This document shows, one piece after another, positions 26,856 to 36,139 of a DNA stretch of 64,000 nt. The position numbers were made by a program, and so were the translations under genes. How positions within the stretch are numbered: position 1 is the stretch's first letter; every line of letters begins with the position of its first letter. The DNA is taken from contig JAXHLQ010000001.1 of NCBI GenBank assembly GCA_034522175.1, positions 3,596,001-3,660,000 on the forward strand. The letters are read 5' to 3'. The notes under the pieces are model-generated. The model saw only the letters and a list, made by a program, of their open reading frames with translations, made no database searches and had not been told where the DNA came from. Source of the stretch: JAIPDZ01 sp034522175. Its GTDB lineage: Bacteria; Desulfobacterota; DSM-4660; Desulfatiglandales; Desulfatiglandaceae.

Positions 26856-28478
26856 TCAACAAAGCGGGTTATGCCCGTTGTCCGGCAATCGACAGACACG
26901 AATGGGTTTGGAGTAGCCTTTTACGGACTGAGAGGGCATTTCTTCTAATTGAAATGGGTGACCGAGATTTCGGACGGTTTCCTGACTGACGAGGATGTCA
27001 CAATGGAACCGTTTGGTCAGTTCCTGTATCCGTGACGCCAGGTTCACCGTATCCCCGATCAGGGCGTAAGAGAGCCGGTCTTCACTGCCGGTGTTTCCGG
27101 CCAGCACGGTTCCCGTGCAGATGCCGATGCCGTGGGCGAATGGCGGTTTACCTACGTTTTTTCTGGCATGGTTTAGGTCCTTGAGGCACTGTCGCATCCT
27201 GAGCGCGGCAAGGAGTGCGTTGTCCGCGTGGGAGCGGTCGGCAATCGGTACACCGAATACAGCCTCTATTTCATCCCCCACATATTGGAGGACGAGACCG
27301 TTGTGCGCCCGAATCGCTTTTTCCATGGCCGTGAAATAGGTCCGCATGCTGTCGATGACCTCCTCGGGATCGTTTTCTTCCACGTAATGAGTGAATGAGC
27401 GGAGATCTGAAAAGAGGAGGGTGGCCTCGGTCCGTATGCCGTCCAGTGGAATTCGACCCGCCAATATCTCATCCCGTATCTCCGGTGTGACATATTTGCC
27501 AAAGGTGTCCCGGATATGTTCCCGTTCCGCAAGCCCTCGGATCATTTCATTCCCCGCGTTGGCGAGAACACCGATTTCATCATTGGACACCACGGTTATC
27601 CTTTGATTGAAATCGCCGGCCTTTACCCGGTTGACCACCGCGAGCATCTCTCCGATGGGTCCCAGAATGGAGTCGCCCACCAGACCATTCAACCGTAGTG
27701 CAATGGCTGCAAACACCACACACAAGACCAGTGAAAAAAGAAAGAGTTCTCTTCCCAACTGTTCGGGTGTCATTGAGCTGCCGCGGGCCTGCCAAATGAT
27801 GAAGAGAAGCGTTAAGAGCAGGAGTACCATGGGATTCAGGGTGCCGGCCATATTCAACAGCCTGATTTTTCTCAAAATGGAGATGCGAATGGCACCAGGC
27901 ACATCAAAGAGTCTCCCGTCAGGAAAAAAATGCGGGATGAGTTTGTTCCGGGTATAGGATTCCGTGAGGAAAAAAGAAAGACCAGCCGCAATGAGCCCGA
28001 CCATTGCCGCCCTGAAAAAGACAAACAGGCACGTGCTCAAAGGGGTGCCCCTCAGAAAGTAGAAGATGGTGCTTACGAGAAGGGAGACGATAATGTAGCT
28101 GATCAGATTGAGCAAAGCGATGATGAAGGGAAGGTTGAGGAGGCGGCGCCTGGCCCGCTCGCTGATATGGGCGGTTGGGTGCGCGCCTTTTCTTACACCT
28201 GCATGCGCCCTGGCAATGGGGTGCTGGATCACGAATTGAATCAGAAAGATCATCCCCATGAGTAAGGGGTACAGGGCGGGGAAGAGTTTCCAACCGCCCT
28301 CATCGAATATGATCTCCCGATTGATTTTGAAAAATGAAATAGGCGTTGAGAGGTTTAGTATGAAAATGGTCCCGATGCCCACGAGGTTTGCGCCGATGTT
28401 ATAGACGTAAAGTCCGGTGAGTCTTTTCATGCCCTGTGGCCGTCCGTGGGGCGGGGATGTCTTTTTTGTCTGAATCAT
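26856..28478 (-). CDS. Polytopic class III adenylate/guanylate cyclase with HAMP
   Basis: A 540-residue cyclase whose N-terminal half has about six hydrophobic helices (for instance GANLVGIGTIFILNL, FPALYPLLMGMIFLIQF, MVLLLLTLLFIIWQA) instead of a periplasmic loop. A HAMP linker (about 285-335) joins the cyclase domain: TLLFSDLRSFTHYVEE, QYVGDEIEAVFGVP and the IGDTVNLASRI motif. The catalytic domain closely resembles that of the neighbouring cyclase (shared KYVTPE-RDEIL linker and SYALIG/SYGLIG), suggesting gene duplication with exchange of the sensor part. Confidence 0.87.
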   Translation of the reverse strand: MIQTKKTSPPHGRPQGMKRLTGLYVYNIGANLVGIGTIFILNLSTPISFFKINREIIFDEGGWKLFPALYPLLMGMIFLIQFVIQHPIARAHAGVRKGAHPTAHISERARRRLLNLPFIIALLNLISYIIVSLLVSTIFYFLRGTPLSTCLFVFFRAAMVGLIAAGLSFFLTESYTRNKLIPHFFPDGRLFDVPGAIRISILRKIRLLNMAGTLNPMVLLLLTLLFIIWQARGSSMTPEQLGRELFLFSLVLCVVFAAIALRLNGLVGDSILGPIGEMLAVVNRVKAGDFNQRITVVSNDEIGVLANAGNEMIRGLAEREHIRDTFGKYVTPEIRDEILAGRIPLDGIRTEATLLFSDLRSFTHYVEENDPEEVIDSMRTYFTAMEKAIRAHNGLVLQYVGDEIEAVFGVPIADRSHADNALLAALRMRQCLKDLNHARKNVGKPPFAHGIGICTGTVLAGNTGSEDRLSYALIGDTVNLASRIQELTKRFHCDILVSQETVRNLGHPFQLEEMPSQSVKGYSKPIRVCRLPDNGHNPLC

Positions 28479-28634
28479 ATCCGTTCTCGTGGCAAATCGT
28501 TAATGGTCCACAGGTGGGTGATGATGTTCCAAAAGCATTGGCATCGCCCCTTAAAATACCTCAAGATGTACAGAAATTCCATGGCGTTTTCAACTCTCTT
28601 TCCCCTTTTGGTGGATATCATGATAAACTCGGGA

Positions 28635-28663
28635 TTGACATGGACGGGGGTATTGAATAGAAT
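28635..28663 (+). promoter_or_regulatory. Promoter of yihY
   Basis: TTGACA (28635-28640), 17 bases, TAGAAT (28658-28663), about 80 bases upstream of the yihY start and divergent from the cyclase gene. Confidence 0.7.
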
Positions 28664-28742
28664 TTTATTGGAAAGTCGGAGGGTTATTTCGGAAAGGCTC
28701 CCTTGCCGCTTTCGAATCTAATGTCCCTATTCCGGGAGGAGA

Positions 28743-30071
28743 ATGCTTTTGGACCCATCAAAACTGCGCCGGTTTCTCGATACGGACGTATGGATGCTTC
28801 AGGCCGATGAATTGACGCGCCTCAAATCCTTCGGGCTCAGGCAGTTGCGGCTGGTGATTTTGGCCTTCAGAGGATTTAAGGAAGATCTGGTCCAACTGCG
28901 GGCGTCAGCGCTGACCTTCTACACTCTCCTATCCGTTGTACCTGTTCTGGCCATGGCATTTGGTATTGCCAAGGGGTTTGGGTTTGAAAAACTCCTTGAA
29001 AAGCAACTCATGGCCCGGCTGCCCGGACAGGAAGAGGTGGTCACGAAAATCATTACATTCGCCCATTCCATGCTGGAGAGCACAAAGGGCGGACTGGTTG
29101 CCGGGATCGGTCTGGCGATCCTTTTCTGGGTGGTTATACGGGTGTTGAGCAACATTGAGGACTCTTTCAACAATATATGGGGCATCCAGGGAACGCGTTC
29201 GCTGGGGAGAAAGTTCAGCGACTATCTCTCCATCATGCTGATTTCCCCCATCCTCTTAATTATGTCCGGCAGTCTCACGATTTTTGTGACCACCCATGTT
29301 CAAAGCATGACACAGTCGGTCTCTTTGCTGGACCTCTTCAGCCCGCTCATCTCATTTTTGCTCCGTTTCCTTCCATATGCGGCCATCTGGGGGCTGTTCA
29401 CCTTCATTTATATCCTCCTTCCCAACACGCGTGTCCGTTTCGTTTCCGGGCTTGTGGCCGGCGTGGTGGCGGGAACCCTTTATCAGATGGTTCAGTGGGG
29501 CTACATCACGTTTCAGGTAGGCGTGGCCCGGTACAACGCGATCTATGGGAGTTTTGCGGCGCTCCCGCTTTTTCTCATATGGCTCCACATCAGCTGGTTG
29601 ATCGTGTTGTTCGGAGCAGAGGTTTCATTTGCCCATCAGAATGTAGGCACCTACGAACCGGAGCCGGAGTCGCTTCGCATCAGCAACCGATTCGAGCGGC
29701 TGCTGTCTCTCCTCGTCTCCCATGTGGTTGTAAAGGATTTCTCCGAGGGGAAACCCCCGAGAACCGCCAGCCAACTTTCCCATTCACTCGGCATCCCGAT
29801 CCGAATGTGCCGGAGGGTGATCCATGAACTGGTGACCGGCCATATCCTCTCGGAGGTTAAAACCGATCAGGACAAGGAATCGGCCTATCAACCCGCACGG
29901 GATATTCATCAGCTCAGGGTGACGGATGTCATCGCCGCTTTGGACAACCAGGGTCTGGAGAACATTCCCACGGCCAAAATGGAGACCCGAGCGGCCCTTT
30001 CCAGGACTTTGGAGCAATTGGATGAGGACCTGCAAGCGTCCGGGGCCAATCGCCTCCTGGTGGATATATGA
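28743..30071 (+). CDS. YihY/BrkB-family inner-membrane protein
   Basis: A 442-residue membrane protein formerly misannotated as RNase BN. The YihY core (about 45-310) has six hydrophobic helices and the hallmark ALTFYTLLSVVPVLAMAFGIA and YGSFAALPLFLIWLHISW segments. A C-terminal cytoplasmic part (about 320-440) looks like a winged helix (TASQLSHSLGIPIRMCRRVIHEL), an extension seen in some family members. GGGAGGAG precedes the ATG. The transported or sensed molecule is unknown. Confidence 0.85.
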   Translation: MLLDPSKLRRFLDTDVWMLQADELTRLKSFGLRQLRLVILAFRGFKEDLVQLRASALTFYTLLSVVPVLAMAFGIAKGFGFEKLLEKQLMARLPGQEEVVTKIITFAHSMLESTKGGLVAGIGLAILFWVVIRVLSNIEDSFNNIWGIQGTRSLGRKFSDYLSIMLISPILLIMSGSLTIFVTTHVQSMTQSVSLLDLFSPLISFLLRFLPYAAIWGLFTFIYILLPNTRVRFVSGLVAGVVAGTLYQMVQWGYITFQVGVARYNAIYGSFAALPLFLIWLHISWLIVLFGAEVSFAHQNVGTYEPEPESLRISNRFERLLSLLVSHVVVKDFSEGKPPRTASQLSHSLGIPIRMCRRVIHELVTGHILSEVKTDQDKESAYQPARDIHQLRVTDVIAALDNQGLENIPTAKMETRAALSRTLEQLDEDLQASGANRLLVDI

Positions 30072-30207
30072 GCCCGTTGATCGCTTTTTAAATCGGTTTC
30101 CCTTTGGGTTTTCGTACCCCACAGCCATGTTGACAAGGGCAAGGCGAGGTGGTAAGTTCCCAGCCTTTCGCTGGCGAGTATGACCGAATTTGGATCAGGG
30201 GGGGTTG

Positions 30208-31080
30208 ATGAACTTTCAGGAATTGATTTTTGCTCTGGAAAAGCACTGGGCCGACTATGGCTGTTTGATCCAGCAACCCTATGATCTGGAAGTGGGGGCC
30301 GGGACATTTAATCCGGCGACGCTTCTGAGGGTTCTGGGGCCTGAACCGTGGGCGGTTGCCTATGTGGAGCCGTCGAGACGACCCACAGACGGGAGATACG
30401 GGGAAAATCCGAACCGTCTCTGTCATTATTATCAGTATCAGGTGATTATCAAGCCGTCTCCAATGGAGATACAGAATCTCTATCTCGATAGTTTGAAAGT
30501 GCTCGGTATCGATCCGCTGGATCACGATATCCGTTTTGTGGAGGATGATTGGGAATCCCCCACCCTGGGTGCATCAGGCCTGGGCTGGGAGGTCTGGCTC
30601 GATGGGATGGAAATCACCCAGTTCACCTATTTCCAGCAGGCGGGGAGCCTGAGGCTGGATCCGGTTTCCGTGGAGATTACCTATGGGCTGGAAAGGATCG
30701 CCATGTATCTGCAGGGAAAAGACGACGTCTATGATCTCATGTGGAACGACAGGGTGACCTACGGAGATGTTCACAAGAAGGGGGAATGGGAGTTTTCCAC
30801 CTACCATTTCGAAATGGCGGATGTGGATATGCTCCTTAGGATGTTTGATATGTATGAAAAAGAGGCCTTGCGGCTGAGCGATTCAGGCCTGGTCCTGCCG
30901 GCCTACGATTATTGCCTCAAGTGCTCACACACGTTTAACATCCTCGATGCAAGAGGCGCCATAAGCGTCACCGAACGGACGCAATATATCGATCGAATCC
31001 GGAAACTGGCGCGGCTTGCCTCCAAGAATTATCTGAGTCAGAGGGAGTCGATGGGATTCCCTTTGATGCGGGAGCACTGA
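30208..31080 (+). CDS. glyQ: Glycine--tRNA ligase alpha subunit
   Basis: Catalytic subunit of the bacterial alpha2-beta2 GlyRS that forms Gly-tRNA(Gly). The 290-residue protein contains the family block FQELIFALEKHWADYGC then QPYDLEVGAGTFNPAT, and class II motifs such as YVEPSRRPTDGRYGENPNR and SVEITYGLERIAMYLQ. ATG 30208 is preceded by AGGGGGGG four bases upstream, better than the in-frame TTG at 30190. A weak promoter (TTGACA 30130-30135, N17, TAAGTT) lies ahead. glyS follows 62 bases downstream. Confidence 0.96.
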   Translation: MNFQELIFALEKHWADYGCLIQQPYDLEVGAGTFNPATLLRVLGPEPWAVAYVEPSRRPTDGRYGENPNRLCHYYQYQVIIKPSPMEIQNLYLDSLKVLGIDPLDHDIRFVEDDWESPTLGASGLGWEVWLDGMEITQFTYFQQAGSLRLDPVSVEITYGLERIAMYLQGKDDVYDLMWNDRVTYGDVHKKGEWEFSTYHFEMADVDMLLRMFDMYEKEALRLSDSGLVLPAYDYCLKCSHTFNILDARGAISVTERTQYIDRIRKLARLASKNYLSQRESMGFPLMREH

Positions 31081-31142
31081 GTGTTGCGTGACGGACGACA
31101 TCTCACAACCCATGCACAAGAACCTCAAGAGAATGGCATAAT

Positions 31143-33224
31143 ATGACTTCTGCTGAATTGATCTTGGAAATTGGAACGGAGGAGATTCCTTCAGGCTATT
31201 TGAGACAGGGGCTCAAAGATTTCAGACGGCTTGCCGAGCGGTGTCTCGAAGAGAACCGGATTGGGTTTGCAGAAAACCTGCGAACCTGTGGCACACCGAG
31301 AAGGCTGGTACTGATGGGGGCAGGGATTTCATTGGCACAAGAGGATCTGGTCCAGGAGATTACGGGTCCCCCGATGCGGGTGGCCTATGATGACAGGGGA
31401 AACCCCACCAAAGCCGCCCTCGGGTTTGCCGAGAAGCAGGGGGTTTCGGTGGAGGAACTGGGCACCATTGAGACGCCGAAGGGATCCTATGTGCATATTC
31501 GCCGCCGGGTGCCGGGACAGAAGACCGAAGCCATCCTGAAACAAGCCCTGCCCGAATTGATTGCGGAAATCCCCTGGCCCAAATCCATGCGGTGGGGGGA
31601 TGTGGGGTTTCCCTTTGTCCGTCCCATACACTGGATCCTCTGCCTGTTCGACGGCGAAGTGGTCCCATTTGAAATGGCGGGGCTTGGAAGTGGCCGGTCG
31701 ACGCAGGGGCACCGGTTTCTGGCCCCGGCGGCGATTGAGGTGAAAAACGTCTCAGACTATGTTGAGCAGATGCGAAAGGCCCGGGTCCTGATCGATCCGG
31801 ATGAACGCGAAGCCGAAGTTGAACGGCTGAGCAGGGATGCTGCATCGGTCGTAGGGGGAACGCCCGTTGACGACCCCGAGTTGCGACTCACCGTGGCCAA
31901 TCTTGTGGAATACCCTTTTGCGGTGTGCGGCGGCTTCGACAAGGAATTCCTGTCACTGCCGGAGGACGTGCTGATCACGGCCATGAAAGAGCACCAGAAA
32001 TATTTCGCCGTATATGACAAAAGCGGAAATCTTATGCCGCATTTTGTGGCGGTGAACAATACCGACGTCAAGGATGCCTCAATCGTACAGAAGGGCCACG
32101 AACGGGTGTTACGGGCCCGACTGTCGGATGCAGACTTTTTCTACACTGAAGACCGAAAGAGAAAGCTCCAGGATCGTCTCGAGGATCTGAAAGGCGTGAT
32201 CTATCAGGCGGAGCTGGGCACCTCCTATGACAAGGTGATGCGGTTTACGCGGCTCGCCGAATACCTGGCAGCGGCACTCATGCCGGATGCATCGGATCAG
32301 GTGAAGCAAATCGCGCGGCTCTCCAAGTGCGACCTGGTCACCCTCATGGTGAATGAGTTTCCGTCCCTGCAGGGGGTTATGGGAAGCGCCTATGCGAAAG
32401 TCGAGGGGTACCCGAAAGACATCGCCTCGGGCATATATGAGCATTACCTTCCCCTTAGAGCCGGCGGCAGACTGCCCGGCTCCGAGGCTGCGGCAATCGT
32501 CAGCGTGGCGGACCGGATGGATACCATCGCCGGGTGTTTTGCCGTGGGTCTCGATCCCACCGGAAGTGCGGATCCGTTTGCGCTAAGGCGACATGCCCTG
32601 GCCATCATTCGAATCATCGAGGAAATGGGATGGTCCCTGTCCCTCAGGGACGTTATTCACCAAACAGTGACCATTCTGGCCGAGGGGCTGAAAATCGAGG
32701 ATGAAAATATTGAAAGCAGGATCGCCGACTTTATGCGGGAGCGATACAAGAACATGATGCGTCAAGCGGGTTACAGCTCCGATCTCATTGAGGCGGTCAT
32801 TGCAACCGGGTTCGATGACATCCGCCCGCTGAGATCAAAGATCGACCACCTGAAGCGGTTTTCCGAATCGTCCGATCGGTTTCATGGATTGGCCCTGACC
32901 TTCAAGCGGGTGAGTAATATTCTCAAGAATCAAGATACCGCATTCGAGGTGGATCCGGGCGCTTTCAAGGAGCCCTCGGAGTCGGCCCTCTGGGAGACCT
33001 ATGAAACCCTGAGAAAAAACATCACCCGATCCATCGAGAGGGAAGATTTCAACGAAACCCTGAACCTCATGGTTCGGTTCAAGGAGCCGGTGGACGATTT
33101 TTTTGACCGCGTGGAAGTCCTGACCCGGGAAAGCCAGAAACTGAGGGGAAACCGGGTGGCTATCCTTCAGCAGATCACGGCGCTCATGGGCCTGATGGCC
33201 GATTTCTCCAAATTCTCCATTTAA
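31143..33224 (+). CDS. glyS: Glycine--tRNA ligase beta subunit
   Basis: tRNA-binding subunit of the tetrameric GlyRS. At 693 residues it is typical for the family, beginning with LILEIGTEEIPSGYLRQGL, with the central MKEHQKYFAV and DARLSDADFFYTED-type blocks, the HD-like domain (RLSKCDLVTLMVNEFPSLQG) and the C-terminal anticodon-binding region. It is in an operon with glyQ. Confidence 0.96.
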   Translation: MTSAELILEIGTEEIPSGYLRQGLKDFRRLAERCLEENRIGFAENLRTCGTPRRLVLMGAGISLAQEDLVQEITGPPMRVAYDDRGNPTKAALGFAEKQGVSVEELGTIETPKGSYVHIRRRVPGQKTEAILKQALPELIAEIPWPKSMRWGDVGFPFVRPIHWILCLFDGEVVPFEMAGLGSGRSTQGHRFLAPAAIEVKNVSDYVEQMRKARVLIDPDEREAEVERLSRDAASVVGGTPVDDPELRLTVANLVEYPFAVCGGFDKEFLSLPEDVLITAMKEHQKYFAVYDKSGNLMPHFVAVNNTDVKDASIVQKGHERVLRARLSDADFFYTEDRKRKLQDRLEDLKGVIYQAELGTSYDKVMRFTRLAEYLAAALMPDASDQVKQIARLSKCDLVTLMVNEFPSLQGVMGSAYAKVEGYPKDIASGIYEHYLPLRAGGRLPGSEAAAIVSVADRMDTIAGCFAVGLDPTGSADPFALRRHALAIIRIIEEMGWSLSLRDVIHQTVTILAEGLKIEDENIESRIADFMRERYKNMMRQAGYSSDLIEAVIATGFDDIRPLRSKIDHLKRFSESSDRFHGLALTFKRVSNILKNQDTAFEVDPGAFKEPSESALWETYETLRKNITRSIEREDFNETLNLMVRFKEPVDDFFDRVEVLTRESQKLRGNRVAILQQITALMGLMADFSKFSI

Positions 33225-33285
33225 TGGTTGCTCAGCAAATAAGATGGAAGCGGTTTGTATTCAGCAGTAACATCAATCCACACAG

Positions 33286-34410
33286 TCACCCTCTGAATTC
33301 GCCGTATTCTCCCTTCAACGTTCTATGCCCATCGAGATAGCGCGCAATGGCCTGTACAATCCGGTGGCTGGCCCGCCCGTCACCGAACGGATTTTTACGT
33401 TGGGAGGCATTGCGGTAGGCTTCTTTGTCGTCCAGGAATTTCTGACAGCAATCCACGATGGCCGTTTTGTCCGTGCCCACCACTTCGGCTAGGCCTGCGT
33501 TGACGGCCTCGGGTCGTTCGGTGACGCGGCGGAGGACCAGAACCGGTACGCCATAGGAAGGGGCCTCCTCCTGGATCCCGCCTGAGTCGGTCATGACGAG
33601 ATAGCTGGTGGCCAGCATTTCCTGTAGTTTGAGATAGTCCAGCGGCTCGGTCAGCTCGATTCCTGGGTGGCCATCCAGTACCGAGTGAACCTGTCGGGCC
33701 ACAATGGGATTCTTGTGAACCGGAAAAGTGATGTAAACATCGGTGTTTCTTCTGGTTATCTCAAGGAGAGCCTCACAGATATGACGAATCTTGATCGCCC
33801 AGCTTTCACGGCGATGAGTCGTGACCAGAATCCGGCGCTTTTTATGCGGGTGTTTGGGAGGAAGTCTTTTTCTGAGCATCTGAAGGGCATCGACCACCGT
33901 GTTTCCAGTGACCACCATCGTCTGTTCAGGCACGTGTTCTTGGATCAGATTGGCTTTTGCGAGCTGCGTGGGAGGAAAATTGAGAGTGGCATAGGTGCTG
34001 ACGATCTTGCGGTTGACCTCTTCGGGAAACGGGCTGTAGTTGTCATAGGAGCGGAGCCCGGCTTCCACATGCGCCACGGGAACCTGACGATAAAAGGAGA
34101 CAAGGCCGATGAGGGCCGCCGAACTGGTATCCCCCTGGACCACAACCATCTCCGGCTTGCTGTCCTCAAGATAGGCATCGAAGCGTTTAATGAGCCGAGA
34201 GGAGAGAGCCCCCAGGCCCGCACCCGGTACCATGATATCGAGGTCCCTTTCCGGTTGAAGATCGAAAGCGCTCAGTACCTGCTTTGCCATCTCCCGGTGC
34301 TGACCCGTAAGCACGAAAATGGGCTCAAGGTTTGAAACCGCTGCTTTCACCACAGGTGCCATCTTAATCACTTCGGGCCGCGTGCCTGCGATGAAAAGTA
34401 CCTTATGCAT
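33286..34410 (-). CDS. wecB: UDP-N-acetylglucosamine 2-epimerase (non-hydrolysing)
   Basis: Interconverts UDP-GlcNAc and UDP-ManNAc for surface polysaccharides. The 374-residue length and motifs fit: GTRPEVIKMAPVV, VVQGDTSSA, VAHVEAGLRSYDNYSPFPEE and the UDP-binding TDSGGIQEEAPSYG with LRRVTERPEA. It has its own promoter upstream, after mltA on the same strand. Confidence 0.95.
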   Translation of the reverse strand: MHKVLFIAGTRPEVIKMAPVVKAAVSNLEPIFVLTGQHREMAKQVLSAFDLQPERDLDIMVPGAGLGALSSRLIKRFDAYLEDSKPEMVVVQGDTSSAALIGLVSFYRQVPVAHVEAGLRSYDNYSPFPEEVNRKIVSTYATLNFPPTQLAKANLIQEHVPEQTMVVTGNTVVDALQMLRKRLPPKHPHKKRRILVTTHRRESWAIKIRHICEALLEITRRNTDVYITFPVHKNPIVARQVHSVLDGHPGIELTEPLDYLKLQEMLATSYLVMTDSGGIQEEAPSYGVPVLVLRRVTERPEAVNAGLAEVVGTDKTAIVDCCQKFLDDKEAYRNASQRKNPFGDGRASHRIVQAIARYLDGHRTLKGEYGEFRG

Positions 34411-34486
34411 GGTGAATCATCGATGTCTTTTGGGCCATGGCCATCAAAGGGGAAACATGGATATTTTGAACCGAAAATCGCTCAGG

Positions 34487-34515
34487 AGTATAGGGGATAA
34501 CGAATGTTGGGTCAA
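34487..34515 (-). promoter_or_regulatory. Promoter of wecB
   Basis: On the minus strand TTGACC (34510-34515), 17 bases, TATACT (34487-34492), about 75 bases before the wecB start and just after the mltA stop. It is close to consensus. Confidence 0.65.
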
Positions 34516-34537
34516 GAGGTGCTGAAATGACGGGCTT

Positions 34538-35749
34538 TCAAGGCCTTTTGATGAGGATAAAGAGTTTACCCTCATGTTTCAAATGACCGGCGGCCATCTC
34601 TGCATAAGGACCATTCCCCCAGAAAATGTCCGCCCGCCCGGCGCCCTTGATGGCACCGCCTGTGTCCTGATTCAGAACATAACGTGAAAAGGGCTGCCAA
34701 CGGATGATCTCCCCGATCTCCCCGTCCCCATTGCATACAGGTTTGACACACGAGATGAAGGCCAGTGCCCCTTTGGGAAACAGTTCGCTGTCCAGGGCAA
34801 TGGATCGGCCCGGGGTGAGCGGGACGCTGATATTGCCCAAGGGGCCGTTTTCGAGTATACGAAAAAACACATAAGATGGATTGATATTGAGGATTTCGCT
34901 CCTTTGCATGGGATGTTGGGACAGATAATGTCGAATGGCCTGCATGGACATCTCTTTTCTGCTCAAAAGCCCCTCGCGTATCATATACCCGCCGATACTT
35001 CTATAAGGATGACCGTTGGAGGCGGCATACCCGACAGAAAGGATTTCCCCGTTGGGTAATTTCAATTGGCCTGAGCCCTGTATCTGAAGGAATGCCACGT
35101 CCACGGGGTCTTTAAGCCAGGCGAGCTCGAGGTGCCGGCCGTCGAGAACCCTCTCTTCATCAATCTGGTATCGGGTATAGTAGGGGAGCACCGTCTGCCC
35201 CTCGATCCTGGCCATCAGTCGCCGGCCAGTGCATTTTACATTAAACAAAGACAGGTCGATACTTGTCAGATCCTCCGGTTTTCGGTAAATGGGGTAGCGC
35301 CACTTATGATCGGGCGTTAGACGGGCTTCATAAATGGGCTCGAAGTAGCCGGTAAAGAGGACCGTGCTGTTGCCTGCCCGGCCGGTTGCCCGGTAAACGA
35401 GGTAATCCTCTTTGATGATGCGGTTGATGTCGGAGATATCCGATGTGTTTTCAATGAGTTGTCGAAATGCTTTCTGGCTTTCTAATACCTGATCCCGAGT
35501 AAAGATGTCCGGCCCGTAGTGAAATGAGGTTTCGGGGGGCAGGCGTTTGAGGTACGCCATGTTTTTATTGATTGCGGATACAAGGGAATGCCTGTCTAAA
35601 TCATCACAGAAAGCGGGATAAAAATAGCGAATCCGTGTGAGTGCTTCGGCAGGCGATCTGGCCTGTTTTTTCAACGCCGGGTGACACCCCGAAAGGGCCA
35701 GGAGTCCGGCGATAAGGATGTAACCAACGATCTGAATCGCAATTTGCAT
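34538..35749 (-). CDS. mltA: Membrane-bound lytic murein transglycosylase A
   Basis: Cleaves the MurNAc-GlcNAc bond of peptidoglycan, releasing anhydro-muropeptides. The 403-residue lipoprotein has a signal with lipobox LALSGC (Cys about 22), the MltA domain (TGYFEPIYEARLTPD, DVAFLQIQGSGQLKLPNG) and the C-terminal 3D region QDTGGAIKGAGRADIFWGNG carrying the catalytic Asp. It would be anchored in the outer membrane facing the periplasm. Confidence 0.94.
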   Translation of the reverse strand: MQIAIQIVGYILIAGLLALSGCHPALKKQARSPAEALTRIRYFYPAFCDDLDRHSLVSAINKNMAYLKRLPPETSFHYGPDIFTRDQVLESQKAFRQLIENTSDISDINRIIKEDYLVYRATGRAGNSTVLFTGYFEPIYEARLTPDHKWRYPIYRKPEDLTSIDLSLFNVKCTGRRLMARIEGQTVLPYYTRYQIDEERVLDGRHLELAWLKDPVDVAFLQIQGSGQLKLPNGEILSVGYAASNGHPYRSIGGYMIREGLLSRKEMSMQAIRHYLSQHPMQRSEILNINPSYVFFRILENGPLGNISVPLTPGRSIALDSELFPKGALAFISCVKPVCNGDGEIGEIIRWQPFSRYVLNQDTGGAIKGAGRADIFWGNGPYAEMAAGHLKHEGKLFILIKRP

Positions 35750-35805
35750 GTTATTCGATTAACAACGGTTTTCAAGGGTCAGATGAGATGAATCGATTAT
35801 ACAAC

Positions 35806-35834
35806 ATCATAGTACAGCCGTGCCGCTTTTTCAA
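35806..35834 (-). promoter_or_regulatory. Promoter of mltA
   Basis: On the minus strand TTGAAA (35829-35834), 17 bases, TATGAT (35806-35811), about 55 bases upstream of the mltA ATG. The rest of the 390-base gap between mltA and lpxC shows no gene. Confidence 0.65.
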
Positions 35835-36057
35835 GGCGGGATTTGAGCAAATGAATCGCGACATTTCCCAACGTGGGGTCCTTAAAGGATTTTAGGTCCG
35901 ACCTTTTTTTTCGTTGAGAAGTGTGGTTTTTTTTACACAGTTTAAGGTGCACATGGGGTTTCCCAAAATGCGATAAGGGTGTGGAGAATCCTTATTATCC
36001 CTGTCATATCGGTAGGATAGAAGTTAAAACTTTTTTGACGTTCCGAATGGGTTTTAT

Positions 36058-36074
36058 CTGGTATATTATTTGCA
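36058..36074 (+). promoter_or_regulatory. Sigma-54-type promoter candidate upstream of lpxC
   Basis: CTGG at 36058-36061 and TTGCA at 36070-36074 are spaced so that GG and GC are exactly 10 bases apart, the defining spacing of -24/-12 sigma-54 promoters. Start would fall near 36085, 55 bases before the lpxC start codon. The inner -24 bases differ from GGCAC. The alternative is a poor sigma-70 reading (TTGACG 36035-36040, 21-base spacer, TATATT). Confidence 0.45.
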
Positions 36075-36139
36075 TATATCTCAGAAACAATGTTAATGTA
36101 CTCGCGGAATACGCGCGATCACGTGTTAAGGAGAACGAA

